DNA from: Clostridium sp. CAG:678
GTDB taxonomy: Bacteria; Bacillota; Clostridia; Oscillospirales; Acutalibacteraceae
Direction: 5' to 3'
NCBI GenBank assembly: GCA_000431535.1
Contig: HF991804.1
Location: 16,215-80,214, forward strand
DNA: 64,000 nt
A program made the position numbers and the translations under genes. The notes beneath the pieces are model-generated. The model did not search any database. It worked only from the letters and a program-made list of their open reading frames with translations, and had not been told where the DNA came from. Positions 7,939 through 18,403 of the stretch are shown piece after piece; within the stretch, counting starts at the first letter, position 1, and each line of letters starts with the position of its first letter.

Positions 7939-8856
7939 TTATTTTGAAAAATAGCCGAGCACATCACTTACGGAATCCGACGTGATGACGCTGCCTTCAT
8001 AACTTACCGGCACATTATATACGTTTACGCCCGTTGTGTCGCTCGAGAGCACGGTAAGATTATCCTGCTGGGCGGTAAAATCACGCACGGTAATATTCGT
8101 TTGCGCGTATTCTATAAAGCGGCTGAACGCTCTTTCTCTTTTTTCATAATTTTCCTGATTGATATGCTGGGAGACCGCCGCTAAAATAATATCATTTACC
8201 GCAGAAAAATTATTTTCCTGCGAAACATAATAACGCATCAGTTTTACGGCGCTGTCTCCGTCCAGCGTTTGATCTCCGGCGCTGATGCGGATATTATAGC
8301 CGTAACGGGAAGTATCCTTATACCGCACATCATTTAAAACCGTATAGTTTACACTGCCGAGATAATCAAAGAAATCCACGTAATCCGTATAGTTGAAATC
8401 CGCGTAATAATCTATATCAATTCCGAAAAGGCGGGAAAGACTGTTTGCAACTCCTGCCGCGCCAAGCGATTGATATGTATCCGATATTGCCGTTGCGTTT
8501 TCCTGCGTTTGCGGTGCGATCGTGCAGGCTTTATAGGAAACGGTATCCATATCCGTCTGCAAAAGCGCGCAGAAATACAGATCCTCTGTATTTTCATTGC
8601 TCAGCAGCAGCAGATAATTGGTTTTTCCCTGCACCTGCGGCAATTGTTCCACTTCCACATTTTCTTCTTCTTTCAGATCCTCCGGCGTGATAAACGCTTT
8701 AAAGGAAAAATCATACCTTACGCCGAAAATAATAAGGAAAACAGCGGTAAAAACGATGATAAACGCCAAAACGGCAAGCAGAATCTTCTGTTCCAGATCG
8801 GATTTTTTGCGTGAGGAGGAAATATAGATATCCCCGCGGTTTTTAAAAATCCTCAT
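7939..8856 (-). CDS. LCP (LytR-CpsA-Psr)-like membrane protein with missing catalytic residues
   Basis: A 305-residue membrane-anchored protein: short basic cytoplasmic N terminus, one membrane helix (about residues 25-48, LLAVLAFIIVFTAVFLIIFG) and an extracellular domain resembling the LCP fold. Similarity is seen in the GIDIDYYADFNYTDYVDFFD segment and DQTLDGDSAVKLMRYY. LCP enzymes move lipid-linked glycopolymers to peptidoglycan and need Arg/Asp residues in an 'IPRD' motif and an 'R-x-x-RQ' helix. Here these positions read TIAPQTQEN and ENNFSAVND, so it is probably not catalytic. The start at 8856 is set by GGAGG 8-12 bases upstream. It is transcribed away from dnaA. Confidence 0.7.
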   Translation of the reverse strand: MRIFKNRGDIYISSSRKKSDLEQKILLAVLAFIIVFTAVFLIIFGVRYDFSFKAFITPEDLKEEENVEVEQLPQVQGKTNYLLLLSNENTEDLYFCALLQTDMDTVSYKACTIAPQTQENATAISDTYQSLGAAGVANSLSRLFGIDIDYYADFNYTDYVDFFDYLGSVNYTVLNDVRYKDTSRYGYNIRISAGDQTLDGDSAVKLMRYYVSQENNFSAVNDIILAAVSQHINQENYEKRERAFSRFIEYAQTNITVRDFTAQQDNLTVLSSDTTGVNVYNVPVSYEGSVITSDSVSDVLGYFSK

Positions 8857-9036
8857 TTTGCCCTCCTTTCCTTTCAGAATTATTATACATGAACACTTTT
8901 TATAAAACAAGGCAATTTATTAAATAAAAAATTCTATTTTTATCAATGAAATAAATAAAATCTTTATAGAACAAATTCTTTATATTTTAATATTTTAAAT
9001 ATTATATATATTTAGATATATTATAAATTTTAAGTA

Positions 9037-9065
9037 TTGTATATTATTAAGTAAAGTGTTATAAT
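9037..9065 (+). promoter_or_regulatory. Probable dnaA promoter
   Basis: TTGTAT (9037-9042) and TATAAT (9060-9065) are spaced by 17 bases. They lie 62 bases before the dnaA start in a very AT-rich intergenic stretch (8911-9126). A DnaA-box-like TTTTCAACA follows at 9081-9089, consistent with autoregulation by DnaA. The AT-rich stretch could also act as an upstream sub-origin. Confidence 0.6.
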
Positions 9066-9126
9066 AACTTATATTTTAAAGTTTTCAACATAATTCTAAA
9101 TACATATCAAAAACAGAGGAATAACT

Positions 9127-10503
9127 ATGAATACTTATAACGACATTTGGCTTGAAGTGCTGGAAACCGTGCGCCCCTATGTTTCGCAAACAGGGTTTTC
9201 CGCCTGGCTGAGCGGTGAAAAAAACGGATATCTTGAATTTACGGAATTTGAGAACAACACCGTTTATCTGCACTGCCCCAACGCCATGAAAATCAGCATT
9301 ATTAAAAGCCAGTATCTGGATACCTTAAAAAAAGCCTTTGAAGAGGTTATGGGTTTTCCGGTGGAGGTTGAACTGGTGCTGGATAAAAAACCGGCAATAG
9401 AACCGGAACCGGAAACGAAAAAAGAAAACGCGGATATTTTTCCTGTTCCCCAGGACAAGCAGGAGCAGTTCACCTTTGAAACTTTTGTGGAAGGCCCGTC
9501 AAACAAATTTGCTTACCGTGCGGCGATTGCCGTTGCCAAAGACCCCGGCGGCCATATCCGCCCCGATCATTCCTACGGCAACTATAACCCTCTTTTCATT
9601 TACGGAAAATCCGGGCTGGGAAAAACGCATATACTAAATGCCATCTGCTGTGAGATCAAAAAGAATTTTCCGGATATGAAGATCGTTTATCTGCGTTCAG
9701 AAGATTTTTTGAATGAATTTCTTAACGCGCTGGACAGAAAAGCAACCGATGATTTTCATATGAAATTCCGCAGCATTGATGTGCTTTTGATTGACGATAT
9801 TCAGTTTATCGCCGGAAAATCGCAGACGGAAGAGGAATTCTTCCACACCTTTAATTCTCTGATTGAAAACGGCAAACAGATCGTTTTAACTTCAGACCGC
9901 CCGCCGAAAGAGATTCAAAGCCTGACGGAAAGACTGGTAACAAGATTTGAAAGCGGTATTCTGGCAGACATTCAAAGCCCGGAATATGAAACAAGATGCC
10001 TTATCATAAAAAACAAGGCAATGCTTTTAAACCTGAATATTTCCAACGAAGTGGTGGAATATATCGCAAACAAGATCAAAACAAACATCCGCCAGCTTGA
10101 AGGAACGGTAAAGAAGCTGTCCGCCTTTAACGAGCTGACAAACCGTGAACCCACCATTGCGCTTGCGCAAAAAGTGATCAAAGATGTTATTGACGACGAT
10201 ATTCCCCCGATCCCGGTAACGGTGGAACGCATTATAGAGGAAGTTTCCAGAATGCAGGGCGTTCCCGTTGAAGATATCAAATCCACAAGGCAAAAAGCAA
10301 ATATTTCTCTTGCCAGAAAGATGTGCATGTATATCATGCGTGAAGTAACGACTCTTACTTTGGAGCAGATCGGCGAGGAATTCGGCAAAAATTATTCCAC
10401 CGTGATCTACAGCCTGAAAGAAATCTCTAAAAAAATGGAAGAGGATTCCAAGATAGAAAGAAAAATAAACGATATCATCAACAACGTAAAAACCAACGCC
10501 TGA
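9127..10503 (+). CDS. dnaA: Chromosomal replication initiator protein DnaA
   Basis: AAA+ ATPase that binds DnaA boxes and opens the origin; 458 residues. Domain I is at about 1-80, a short Glu/Pro-rich linker at about 85-115, the AAA+ domain from about 118 with Walker A GKSGLGKT (160-167) and Walker B LLIDDIQF (about 220-227), and the C-terminal DNA-binding domain with ISLARKMCMYIMREVT and NYSTVIYSLKEI. The ribosome site is AGAGGAA just before ATG 9127. It is followed by the 239-base origin gap and dnaN. Confidence 0.98.
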   Translation: MNTYNDIWLEVLETVRPYVSQTGFSAWLSGEKNGYLEFTEFENNTVYLHCPNAMKISIIKSQYLDTLKKAFEEVMGFPVEVELVLDKKPAIEPEPETKKENADIFPVPQDKQEQFTFETFVEGPSNKFAYRAAIAVAKDPGGHIRPDHSYGNYNPLFIYGKSGLGKTHILNAICCEIKKNFPDMKIVYLRSEDFLNEFLNALDRKATDDFHMKFRSIDVLLIDDIQFIAGKSQTEEEFFHTFNSLIENGKQIVLTSDRPPKEIQSLTERLVTRFESGILADIQSPEYETRCLIIKNKAMLLNLNISNEVVEYIANKIKTNIRQLEGTVKKLSAFNELTNREPTIALAQKVIKDVIDDDIPPIPVTVERIIEEVSRMQGVPVEDIKSTRQKANISLARKMCMYIMREVTTLTLEQIGEEFGKNYSTVIYSLKEISKKMEEDSKIERKINDIINNVKTNA

Positions 10504-10742
10504 TTTTCAACAAATTTTTATCTTTTTAACATAAAAATTTTAAACACGGCTGTTGAAAAGAAAAATCTTAAACAATCAAAACATTTTTTCAATACTTGTT
10601 AAACAGTAAAAAAACTGTATTTTTTGGCTTTACAGCGGCAGATTTTTTACTTTTAAACATTTTTGACACTACTACTAATACTACTACAATTATCTTCATA
10701 ATAATCAAGAAATCTTTAAATTTTTCAGAACGGAGGATCAAA
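10504..10742. other. oriC: Origin of replication (oriC) in the dnaA-dnaN gap
   Basis: The AT-rich gap holds many matches to a degenerate DnaA-box form TTTTNAACA: 10504-10512 (TTTTCAACA), 10523-10531 (TTTTTAACA), 10538-10546 (TTTTAAACA), 10551-10559 (TGTTGAAAA, inverted), 10651-10659 (TTTTAAACA) and 10660-10668 (TTTTTGACA). The canonical TTATCCACA is not seen. The last box directly abuts a DnaA-trio run at 10669-10690. The order box, then trio, then AT-rich DNA matches the basal unwinding system described for Bacillus. Gene context (dnaA/dnaN) supports origin identity. Confidence 0.82.
10669..10690. promoter_or_regulatory. DnaA-trio element
   Basis: CTACTACTAATACTACTACA is read on the plus strand. 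The opposite strand, read 3' to 5', is GAT GAT GAT TAT GAT GAT G, i.e. repeats of the 3'-(G/A)AT-5' DnaA-trio consensus with one TAT deviation. It starts immediately after a DnaA-box-like TTTTTGACA, the arrangement required for DnaA filament loading on single-stranded DNA. Confidence 0.82.
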
Positions 10743-11858
10743 ATGAAATTTTCCTGCAACACAAAAAATCTGAATGACGCATGCAATAATGTGATGCGCG
10801 CGGTAAGCACAAAAGTGACGATACCCACGATAGAGGGTATTCTAATGGAATGCGGTTCTGATACGCTGAGCCTGACGGGATATGATTTTGAATTCGGCAT
10901 AAATACCATTATGCAGGCAACCGTCAGCGAACCGGGCGCGATCGTAATTAATGCAAAAGTACTTTGCGATATTATCAGAAAAGCTTCCAGCGAAACGGTA
11001 ACGATTGAAACCAGCGGCACATCTGTTTCCATTATTGCCGGCGCGGCGCAGTATAACATTATGGGAATCGACGCGCAGGAATACCCGGAACTTCCAAGCG
11101 TTTCCGGCGGCGTTCCGCTGTTTGTGAACCAGCATGTTTTGCAGCAGATGGTGATGCAGACTTTATTTGCCGTTGCGGATAATGAAAATTCAAAACAGGT
11201 GCATACCGGCCTTAAATTTGAAATGAGCCTGAATCAGCTGCGCCTGGTTGGTGTGGACGGATACCGGCTTGCCATACGCACGGAAAATATTAAATATGAC
11301 GGCGAGGATATCAGCTTTATCGTTCCGAAAAAAACGATCCGCGAACTGATTAAGATCATCGGCACGGATAATGAAAAAGATATACAGATCAGCGTGGGCA
11401 AGCGCCATATCATTTTTGAAGTGGAAAATTACAGCATTATCAGCCGGCTTTTGGAAGGCGATTTTCTGGATTATGAGGCGGCGGTGCCGAAATCCTCTGC
11501 CACTACGGTTTTGATCAACACAAATGACGCGATTGACTGCATAGAAAGAACGATTCCCGTTATAGAAAACAATGCCAAAAACCCGATCCGCTGCCTGTTT
11601 GACAATGATGAGATGCGTGTTTCAACGGTTTCCTCCCTCGGCAGAGTGGTGGACTACACACACGCCAATATCAGCGGCGCAAGAGTAGAAATCGGCTTTA
11701 ATTCCAAGTTTTTGCTGGACGCGCTTTCCGCAGCGGACACGGATCAGGTAAAAATAGAACTCGGCGGGCCTGTAAGCCCGGTAAAAGTTTTGCCTGTTAA
11801 CGACGAACATTTTCTTTTCCTTGTTTTGCCGATGCGGCTGAAGAACACGGAAAATTAA
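10743..11858 (+). CDS. dnaN: DNA polymerase III beta subunit (sliding clamp)
   Basis: Ring-shaped processivity clamp of the replicative polymerase; 371 residues, three repeated clamp domains. The protein starts MKFSCNTKNLNDACNNVMRA and ends with the conserved VLPVNDEHFLFLVLPMRL. The start at 10743 is set by CGGAGGA (10730-10736); an upstream in-frame start at 10596 would translate through the origin and is rejected. Confidence 0.97.
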   Translation: MKFSCNTKNLNDACNNVMRAVSTKVTIPTIEGILMECGSDTLSLTGYDFEFGINTIMQATVSEPGAIVINAKVLCDIIRKASSETVTIETSGTSVSIIAGAAQYNIMGIDAQEYPELPSVSGGVPLFVNQHVLQQMVMQTLFAVADNENSKQVHTGLKFEMSLNQLRLVGVDGYRLAIRTENIKYDGEDISFIVPKKTIRELIKIIGTDNEKDIQISVGKRHIIFEVENYSIISRLLEGDFLDYEAAVPKSSATTVLINTNDAIDCIERTIPVIENNAKNPIRCLFDNDEMRVSTVSSLGRVVDYTHANISGARVEIGFNSKFLLDALSAADTDQVKIELGGPVSPVKVLPVNDEHFLFLVLPMRLKNTEN

Positions 11859-11893
11859 AAAATTTGAAGTTTTAAACATTATACTGAGCAGAT

Positions 11894-12145
11894 ATGAAAA
11901 GATTAAACGCAAAGATTGCCGCAAGGCAGAGAGAAAAAATTGAGATCTCCACATCTTTTATTAAACTGGACAGCCTGTTAAAATTTGCCGGCGCAGCGGA
12001 AACGGGCGCTGTTGCAAAACAGCTTGTGCAGGAAGGGCGCGTTAAGGTAAACGGGGAAGTGTGCACCGCAAGGGGAAAAAAGATAAAAAGCGGAGATATC
12101 GTATCTTTTTTAAAAACAGATTACGAGATTATTCATGAAGATTAA
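11894..12145 (+). CDS. yaaA: S4-domain RNA-binding protein (YaaA/RlbA type)
   Basis: An 83-residue protein made almost entirely of one S4 RNA-binding domain: [20 protein letters not shown], then [28 protein letters not shown]. Members between dnaN and recF are linked to ribosome large-subunit biology in Bacillus. It overlaps the start of recF by 11 bases, so the two are probably translationally coupled. The ribosome site is weak. Confidence 0.9.
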   Translation: MKRLNAKIAARQREKIEISTSFIKLDSLLKFAGAAETGAVAKQLVQEGRVKVNGEVCTARGKKIKSGDIVSFLKTDYEIIHED

Positions 12146-13229
12146 CAGATTAGAAGCGGAAAATTTCAGAAATCTGAAAGAGATTAAAGCGGATTTTGAA
12201 GATGTAAATATCATCTACGGTAAAAATGCGCAGGGCAAAACCAACTTGATTGAGGCAATTTATCTTTTTACCGGCGCGCGTTCTTTCAGAGGCGCAAGAG
12301 ACAGTGAAATGATCCGTTTCGGCAGTGAAAAAGCAAGGATGAAGATTGAATTTGAAGGCGGCGGCAGAGCACAGACCGCCGAAATAGAAACAGACGGAAA
12401 AAAGAAAGTAAAATTAAACGGAATTGCAAAAAAAAGCGTTTGTGCGCTTGGGGAAGAAATCAAAGCAGTGGTATTTTCCCCTGCGCATCTGATGCTGATT
12501 AAAGGCGGCCCAGCGGAGCGAAGAAGATTTGCAGACGATGCATTGAGCCAGATCAAAAGCAATTATTCCGCTGTGCTAAGATCATACGGCAGGGCGCTGC
12601 AGCAAAGAAATATTGTATTAAAAGATATATCCATCAGCGCAGATCTCAGAAGTATGCTGTATGTGTGGGACGCCTCCCTTGCCAAAGAAGGGGCAAAGAT
12701 GATCTATCAGCGCCAGAAATATCTGGAGGCGCTGACACCGTTTGTTAAAGAAATCTTCGGCGGCATTTCCGGCGGCACAGAAGAAATTACGTTAAAACTT
12801 GCCGGCGAATTTGATTATGAAACTCTTTCCCAGGCGGAGATAGAGAACAGACTGCTGAAAATCCTGAATGAAAACCAAAACAATGATATTTTAAATAAAA
12901 TTACAAAAGCAGGGCCGCACCGGGATGATATAGAAATTTTGATCAACGGCAGATCTGCAAGAATTTACGGCAGCCAGGGGCAGCAGAGAAGCTGCGTGCT
13001 GGCGCTGAAACTGGCGGAAGCAAGCCTGCTTTATGAAAAAACAGGCATTAAACCCGCCGCGCTTTTGGACGATGTGATGAGCGAACTGGACGAAAAGCGG
13101 CAGGATTATATATTAAATCATTTAAAAGACTGGCAGGTGTTTATCACCTGCTGCGACGCGCAGAGCGTTCTGCGCCTGAAACAGGGCAAAACCATTAAAA
13201 TAGAAAACGGCACAATATCGGAGGGCTGA
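12135..13229 (+). CDS. recF: DNA replication and repair protein RecF
   Basis: SMC-like ATPase that helps load RecA at gapped DNA; 364 residues. Walker A is GKNAQGKT (29-36). The family signature near residue 120 ([20 protein letters not shown]) and the C-terminal [20 protein letters not shown] and [13 protein letters not shown] (ABC signature and Walker B) are clear. It lies in the dnaA-dnaN-S4-recF-remB-gyrB series, with its stop 1 base before remB. Confidence 0.96.
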   Translation: MKINRLEAENFRNLKEIKADFEDVNIIYGKNAQGKTNLIEAIYLFTGARSFRGARDSEMIRFGSEKARMKIEFEGGGRAQTAEIETDGKKKVKLNGIAKKSVCALGEEIKAVVFSPAHLMLIKGGPAERRRFADDALSQIKSNYSAVLRSYGRALQQRNIVLKDISISADLRSMLYVWDASLAKEGAKMIYQRQKYLEALTPFVKEIFGGISGGTEEITLKLAGEFDYETLSQAEIENRLLKILNENQNNDILNKITKAGPHRDDIEILINGRSARIYGSQGQQRSCVLALKLAEASLLYEKTGIKPAALLDDVMSELDEKRQDYILNHLKDWQVFITCCDAQSVLRLKQGKTIKIENGTISEG

Positions 13230-13230
13230 T

Positions 13231-13473
13231 ATGTATCTCAATATAGGTGAAGATTTTGTGCTGAAAACAGAAGATATAACAGGCATTTTTGATCTGGATA
13301 AAACAACCGTAAACAAGGCAACGCGGGATTTTCTTGCCAAAGCGCAGAAAGAAAACCGGGTTATTTTAACCAGTTATGATCTGCCGAAAAGTTTTATTAT
13401 TGCAAAAGAAAAAATATATTTAAGTCCGCTCAATACAAGCACGCTATTGAAGAGGACGGGTAGGGAGAAATAA
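13231..13473 (+). CDS. remB: DUF370 / RemB-type extracellular matrix regulator
   Basis: An 80-residue DUF370 protein ([20 protein letters not shown], then [20 protein letters not shown]). Members at this position (Bacillus YaaB/RemB) are small regulators related to RemA; their molecular role is less certain than that of RemA. The ribosome site GGAGGG is 6 bases upstream. The stop at 13471-13473 is 2 bases before gyrB. Confidence 0.9.
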   Translation: MYLNIGEDFVLKTEDITGIFDLDKTTVNKATRDFLAKAQKENRVILTSYDLPKSFIIAKEKIYLSPLNTSTLLKRTGREK

Positions 13474-13475
13474 GC

Positions 13476-15455
13476 ATGAGCGAAGAAAACAGAGAAGAAA
13501 GCAAGATCGTTCTGGAAGAAGAAGATATGGATACTTCCGTAACCGAGGAATATTCCGCCAAGGATATTCAGGTGCTGGAAGGCCTTGAGGCGGTGCGCAA
13601 AAGGCCGGGCATGTATATCGGCTCCACCGGGCCCAGGGGACTTCACCACCTTGTGTATGAAATTGTTGATAACTCTATAGACGAGGCGCTTGCCGGCGTC
13701 TGCACCCATATTGAGTGTGAAATTTTGCCGGATAATGTGATTGGCGTGCGTGATAACGGGCGCGGAATTCCCACCGGCATTAACGAAAAAACAGGACTGC
13801 CTGCGGTAACGGTTGTTCTCACTGTTTTGCACGCGGGCGGTAAATTCGGCGGCAGCGGCTATAAAGTTTCCGGCGGTCTGCACGGCGTTGGTTCCTCCGT
13901 TGTAAACGCGCTTTCCGAGTGGCTGGAAGTTGAAGTTACCCAAAACGGGCATATCTATTCCCAGCGTTTTGAAAGGGGCAACCCGGTAAACGATCTGCAT
14001 ATCATCGGCGATTCGGACGGTCACGGAACGTATATCAAATTTAAGCCGGACGGCGAGATCTTTACGGAAACGCTGGTTTATGATTTTGACGTGCTTTCCA
14101 GAAGACTGCGCGAACAGGCATTTTTGAACGCCGGACTTTCTATTACGCTTTCAGACCTTAGAAGCAGTGATCCCGAAGAACAGAAAAAAGAGGTTTATCA
14201 CTATGAAGGCGGTATCAAATCCTTTGTTGAATATATAAATAAAACAAGAGGGCTTAATCCCGTTCAGGATGAAGTGATCCATATCTCTACAACGAAAGAG
14301 GACAGAAGTGCCGAAGTTGCGCTCTGTTATACGGATTCCTATAACGAGATTCTGCTTTCCTTTGCCAATAATATCAATACCATAGACGGCGGTACCCACG
14401 AAACGGGATTCAAAACCGCGCTGACCCGCGTATTTAACGACTACGGCAAAAAATTTAATATCCTGAAAGACAGCGATAAAAAACTTTCCGGCGACGATGT
14501 GCGCGAGGGTCTGACCGCGGTAATCAGCGTAAAACTGACGGAGGCACAGTTTGAGGGCCAGACCAAAGGCAAACTCGGCAACACGGATATCACAGGGCTT
14601 GTTTCCTCCATGGTTTATGAAAAACTGATGACCTATTTTGAGGAAAACCCGCAAACGGCAAAAACCATACTAAATAAAGCGCTGGACGCATCCCGCGCAA
14701 GGGAAGCCGCAAGAAAAGCAAGGGATAACGCAAGAAACAAATCCGGAATTGAAAACGCAAAACTTAAAGGAAAACTGGCAAACTGCTCTTCCAATGAGCC
14801 GGAACTCTGCGAGATCTACATAGTAGAGGGTGATTCCGCCGGCGGCTCCGCCAAAGAGGGCAGAGACAGAGTGCACCAGGCAATCCTGCCGCTTTGGGGA
14901 AAAATGCTTAACGTTGAAAAAGCAAGGCTGGATAAAGTTTACGGCAACGAAAAACTGATGCCGATCGTAATGGCGCTTGGCACGGGCATCGGCGAGGATT
15001 TTGATCTTTCCAAACTGCGCTATCACAAAATCGTGATCATGGCGGATGCCGATGTGGACGGCGCGCATATCCGAACCCTGCTTTTAACATTTTTCTTCAG
15101 ATATATGAAACCGCTTGTGGAGGGCGGATATATCTATCTTGCCCAGCCGCCTCTTTTTAAAATTACAAAGGGCAAGAAAAACGCATATGCTTTCAGCGAT
15201 GAGGAAAGGGACAGCCTTATACAGGAAATGGGCGGCCAGTGTGATGTGCAGCGTTATAAAGGTCTTGGTGAGATGGACCCTGAACAGTTATGGGAAACAA
15301 CAATGGATCCCGAATTCAGAACCATGCTCAGAGTTACGGTTGAGGACGCCCAGCAGGCGGACGAAACATTCAGTATTTTAATGGGTGATAATGTGGAGCC
15401 CCGCCGCGATTTTATTGAAAAGAACGCCAAATATGTTGAAAATTTGGATGTGTAA
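13476..15455 (+). CDS. gyrB: DNA gyrase subunit B
   Basis: ATPase subunit of DNA gyrase, which introduces negative supercoils; 659 residues. The GHKL ATPase motifs are [22 protein letters not shown] and [14 protein letters not shown]. The transducer domain and TOPRIM domain follow ([15 protein letters not shown], then [11 protein letters not shown]). The C-terminal [17 protein letters not shown] tail is present. The N terminus carries about 28 extra acidic residues before the conserved [20 protein letters not shown]. The start is preceded by GGGAG 10 bases upstream. Confidence 0.98.
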   Translation: MSEENREESKIVLEEEDMDTSVTEEYSAKDIQVLEGLEAVRKRPGMYIGSTGPRGLHHLVYEIVDNSIDEALAGVCTHIECEILPDNVIGVRDNGRGIPTGINEKTGLPAVTVVLTVLHAGGKFGGSGYKVSGGLHGVGSSVVNALSEWLEVEVTQNGHIYSQRFERGNPVNDLHIIGDSDGHGTYIKFKPDGEIFTETLVYDFDVLSRRLREQAFLNAGLSITLSDLRSSDPEEQKKEVYHYEGGIKSFVEYINKTRGLNPVQDEVIHISTTKEDRSAEVALCYTDSYNEILLSFANNINTIDGGTHETGFKTALTRVFNDYGKKFNILKDSDKKLSGDDVREGLTAVISVKLTEAQFEGQTKGKLGNTDITGLVSSMVYEKLMTYFEENPQTAKTILNKALDASRAREAARKARDNARNKSGIENAKLKGKLANCSSNEPELCEIYIVEGDSAGGSAKEGRDRVHQAILPLWGKMLNVEKARLDKVYGNEKLMPIVMALGTGIGEDFDLSKLRYHKIVIMADADVDGAHIRTLLLTFFFRYMKPLVEGGYIYLAQPPLFKITKGKKNAYAFSDEERDSLIQEMGGQCDVQRYKGLGEMDPEQLWETTMDPEFRTMLRVTVEDAQQADETFSILMGDNVEPRRDFIEKNAKYVENLDV

Positions 15456-15494
15456 AAGACAGTATCCGTTTTTCAGTATAAAAATTCTATTATA

Positions 15495-15561
15495 ACAATC
15501 TCTCAGAGTTGTCGTTGGCTCCCCTGTGCAAGGGGAGTTGTCAACAAAGTTGAGGGGTTGT
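15495..15561 (+). repeat. Small palindromic (MITE-like) dispersed repeat, copy 1
   Basis: A 67-bp element between gyrB and gyrA. Its ends are imperfect inverted repeats (ACAATCTCTCAG and TTGAGGGGTTGT, about 9 of 12 matching). Inside are GGCTCCCCTGTGCAAGGGGAG, itself an inverted repeat, and GTTGTCAACAAAGTTGA. A related element lies at about 20945-21016. The design is that of non-autonomous palindromic repeats common in gut clostridia. Confidence 0.65.
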
Positions 15562-15604
15562 AAATAAAAAAACGACTCGTTAAAACTTATGTTCGGAGGT
15601 TTAC

Positions 15605-18136
15605 ATGGCAGACGATATAGTGCGTTATGACAACCAAAAAATCATAGATATTGAAATAAACAAAGAAGTGCGCAAGGCGTTTTTGGATTATTCCATGAGC
15701 GTAATCGTGCAGCGTGCGTTGCCGGATGTACGGGACGGATTAAAGCCCGTGCACAGGCGTATTTTATACACAATGTTTGAGAATAATCTTTACCCCGAAA
15801 AACCATACCGTAAGTGCGCGGATACCGTCGGCGCCGTTTTGGGCCGTTATCATCCGCACGGCGACGCGTCCGTTTATGACGCCATGGTAAGGCTTGCGCA
15901 GAATTTCTCCATGAGATATACGCTTGTTGACGGTCACGGAAACTTTGGTACGGTAGACGGCGACCCGGCGGCTGCATACAGATATACTGAATCCCGCATG
16001 AGCAAGATCAGCATGCGCATGCTGCAGGATATTGATAAAGATACCGTTGATTTTGAGTCGAACTATGACGACCGTTTAAAAGAACCCGCCGTTTTGCCAA
16101 CCAGATTTCCGAATCTGCTTGTAAACGGCTCTTCCGGCATTGCCGTTGGTATGGCAACGAATATTCCGCCCCATAATATGAAAGAAGTTGTGGAGGGCGT
16201 TGAATATCTTATAGACCACCCGGACTGCGATTCGCTGGATCTGATGCAGTTTATAAAAGGCCCCGATTTTCCCACAGCGGGCATAATTATGGGCACAAAA
16301 GGTATAAAAGAGGCGTACTCAACCGGCAGGGGCAAAATTTATATCCGCGCCCGCGCCGAGATCGTTGAGGATAAGAGCGATCATTATAAGATCATCGTGA
16401 CGGAACTTCCGTATCAGGTTAAAAAGGCGGAACTGATTTCCAAAATAGCGGAACTGGTAAAAGACAAGCGCCTTGAAGGCATTTCCGATATAAAGGATTT
16501 TACAAACAGAAAAGGCATGCATGTGGAAATTTCTTTAAAAAGAGACGCGAATCCGCAGGTTGTGCTGAATAATCTTTATAAACTGACCCAGATGCAGATT
16601 ACTTTCGGCGTGATCATGCTTGCGCTTGTGGACGGCGTGCCGAAGATCTTAACGCTGAAACAGATGCTTCAGAACTATGTTAAGTTCAGAGAAGAAGTGA
16701 TCACAAGGCGTGTAAAATACGATCTCAAAAAAGCCGAGGCAAGGGCACATATCCTTGAGGGTCTTAAAAAAGCGATCGATATTGTGGACGATATCATCGC
16801 AACCATAAGAGCGTGCAAAGGCGGCAAATCAGAGGCAAAACTTGCCATTATGGAAAAATTTGAATTTGATGATCCGCAGGCAACCGCCATCGTAAACTTC
16901 CAGCTTGGTCAGCTGGCAGGTCTTGAAATTGAAAAGATCATGAATGAGATGGACGAACTGGATAAAAAGATTGCCGATTACAAAGACATTCTGGAGCATG
17001 AGGAAAGAGTGTTCGGCATCATCAAGGATGAATCCCGCGAGATCGTGGAAAAATTCGGCGATGAAAGAAAAACAGAAATCAGCGCCGTGATCGGCTCTGT
17101 TGACGATGAAGACCTGATCCCCGTTGAAGAGTGCATCTTGACCCTAACCAATATGGGCTATATGAAGAGAATGACGGTGGATACCTATAAGGCGCAGAAC
17201 AGGGGCGGCAGAGGCATCATGGGCATGAGCCGCCGGGAAGAGGACGTTGCCAAAACCATGTTCAGCTGTTCTTCCCACGATGTGGTGTTCCTGTTTACCA
17301 ACACCGGCAAGGTGTTCCGCAAAAAGGCGTATGAGATCCCGGCGTCATCCAGAACCGGCAAGGGTATGAATGTGGTAAACCTTTTGCCGCTTGAAAAGGG
17401 TGAAACGGTTTCCGCCATGGTAAAGATCCCGCAGGATGAGAGCCGCAGATATCTTTGCATGGTAACAAAGAAAGGCGTGATCAAGCGCACGGATATTGAC
17501 GAATACCGCCATATCCGCCAGAGCGGCATTATAGCCGTAAATCTGGACGAGGGCGATGAACTTGCTTATGTGGAGATCACGGACGGCAACAGAAAACTTG
17601 TGGTTGCAACGCACAACGGCATGAGCATCTGCTTTAACGAATCAGACGCGCGCCTGATCGGCAGAACGGCAAGGGGCGTGCGCGCCATTACGCTGGATGA
17701 AGACGATTATGTTGTGGGCTTTGCCGCGTCGCTGGACGGCTATACCCTGCTTACCGTTTCCGAAACGGGATTCGGCAGGAAGAGTTCGTTTGACGATTAC
17801 CGTGTGCAGAGCCGCGGCGGCAAAGGACTTATCAATTACCGCACCGCGCAGTACGGCAAGGTTGCGATGATTGCGCCTGTGAAAGAAGACGAAGACGTGA
17901 TCATGATCTCAAGCGACGGTATCGTGATCCGTACCCATGTGGATCAGATTTCCACTTTCCAGCGCCCGAGCAAAGGCGTTAAGGTGATGCGTGTAAACGA
18001 GGGTGAAAAGGTTGCCACAATTTCTGTTGTAGACAGATTTGAGGACGACGCAAACGAGGATAGCACCGATTCAGCCGCTGAAAATCCGGCAGAAGAAAAC
18101 GCTGATGAATCAACCGCCCCCGCAGAGCAGGAATAA
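15605..18136 (+). CDS. gyrA: DNA gyrase subunit A
   Basis: Breakage-reunion subunit of gyrase; 843 residues. Catalytic Tyr is in AAAYRYTES (Tyr127). The quinolone-determining segment reads [13 protein letters not shown], so the position equal to E. coli Ser83 is Ala88 and the next is Ser89. The C-terminal beta-pinwheel contains the GyrA box ([10 protein letters not shown] and further blade repeats such as QSRGGKGL). The last ~30 residues are an acidic Asp/Glu/Ala tail. The ribosome site is CGGAGGT before ATG 15605. It is separated from gyrB by a small repeat element instead of being tightly coupled. Confidence 0.98.
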   Translation: MADDIVRYDNQKIIDIEINKEVRKAFLDYSMSVIVQRALPDVRDGLKPVHRRILYTMFENNLYPEKPYRKCADTVGAVLGRYHPHGDASVYDAMVRLAQNFSMRYTLVDGHGNFGTVDGDPAAAYRYTESRMSKISMRMLQDIDKDTVDFESNYDDRLKEPAVLPTRFPNLLVNGSSGIAVGMATNIPPHNMKEVVEGVEYLIDHPDCDSLDLMQFIKGPDFPTAGIIMGTKGIKEAYSTGRGKIYIRARAEIVEDKSDHYKIIVTELPYQVKKAELISKIAELVKDKRLEGISDIKDFTNRKGMHVEISLKRDANPQVVLNNLYKLTQMQITFGVIMLALVDGVPKILTLKQMLQNYVKFREEVITRRVKYDLKKAEARAHILEGLKKAIDIVDDIIATIRACKGGKSEAKLAIMEKFEFDDPQATAIVNFQLGQLAGLEIEKIMNEMDELDKKIADYKDILEHEERVFGIIKDESREIVEKFGDERKTEISAVIGSVDDEDLIPVEECILTLTNMGYMKRMTVDTYKAQNRGGRGIMGMSRREEDVAKTMFSCSSHDVVFLFTNTGKVFRKKAYEIPASSRTGKGMNVVNLLPLEKGETVSAMVKIPQDESRRYLCMVTKKGVIKRTDIDEYRHIRQSGIIAVNLDEGDELAYVEITDGNRKLVVATHNGMSICFNESDARLIGRTARGVRAITLDEDDYVVGFAASLDGYTLLTVSETGFGRKSSFDDYRVQSRGGKGLINYRTAQYGKVAMIAPVKEDEDVIMISSDGIVIRTHVDQISTFQRPSKGVKVMRVNEGEKVATISVVDRFEDDANEDSTDSAAENPAEENADESTAPAEQE

Positions 18137-18185
18137 TGTGTTGATTTAATAATATGCTTATGCGTTTTTAAATAATTAGCAGATT

Positions 18186-18218
18186 TAAAAGAGCAGGAAC
18201 CCCTGCTCTTTTTTCTTT
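18186..18218 (+). terminator. Terminator of gyrA
   Basis: The stem AAGAGCAGG/CCTGCTCTT is followed by TTTTCTTT about 50 bases after the gyrA stop. Confidence 0.88.
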
Positions 18219-18316
18219 GATAAAAGCGGAATATTCATTTTATGCGCAAACGGCGGAATACTAAAAATGTAAAATCTGCTTATTATATTAACAATGTGTA
18301 AATAAATCTTTTTTTG

Positions 18317-18345
18317 TTGAAATAAGGCAGTAAATGTTATATAAT
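18317..18345 (+). promoter_or_regulatory. Promoter of the LCP gene
   Basis: TTGAAA (18317-18322) and TATAAT (18340-18345) are spaced by 17 bases, upstream of the start at 18404. Confidence 0.7.
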
Positions 18346-18403
18346 GTTTTCTGTGTAATATCAAATCGGGGCGCGCAGCGGCGTGTCAAAGGGGTGAAAG
18401 CCA

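Noticed and set aside
8911-9126. Upstream AT-rich gap as the main origin
   Set aside because: It has at most one box-like word and no trio; the dnaA-dnaN gap has both. It may be a secondary element.
10596-10742. Upstream start of dnaN at 10596
   Set aside because: The added 49 residues would be encoded by the origin and the DnaA-trio; CGGAGGA fixes the start at 10743.
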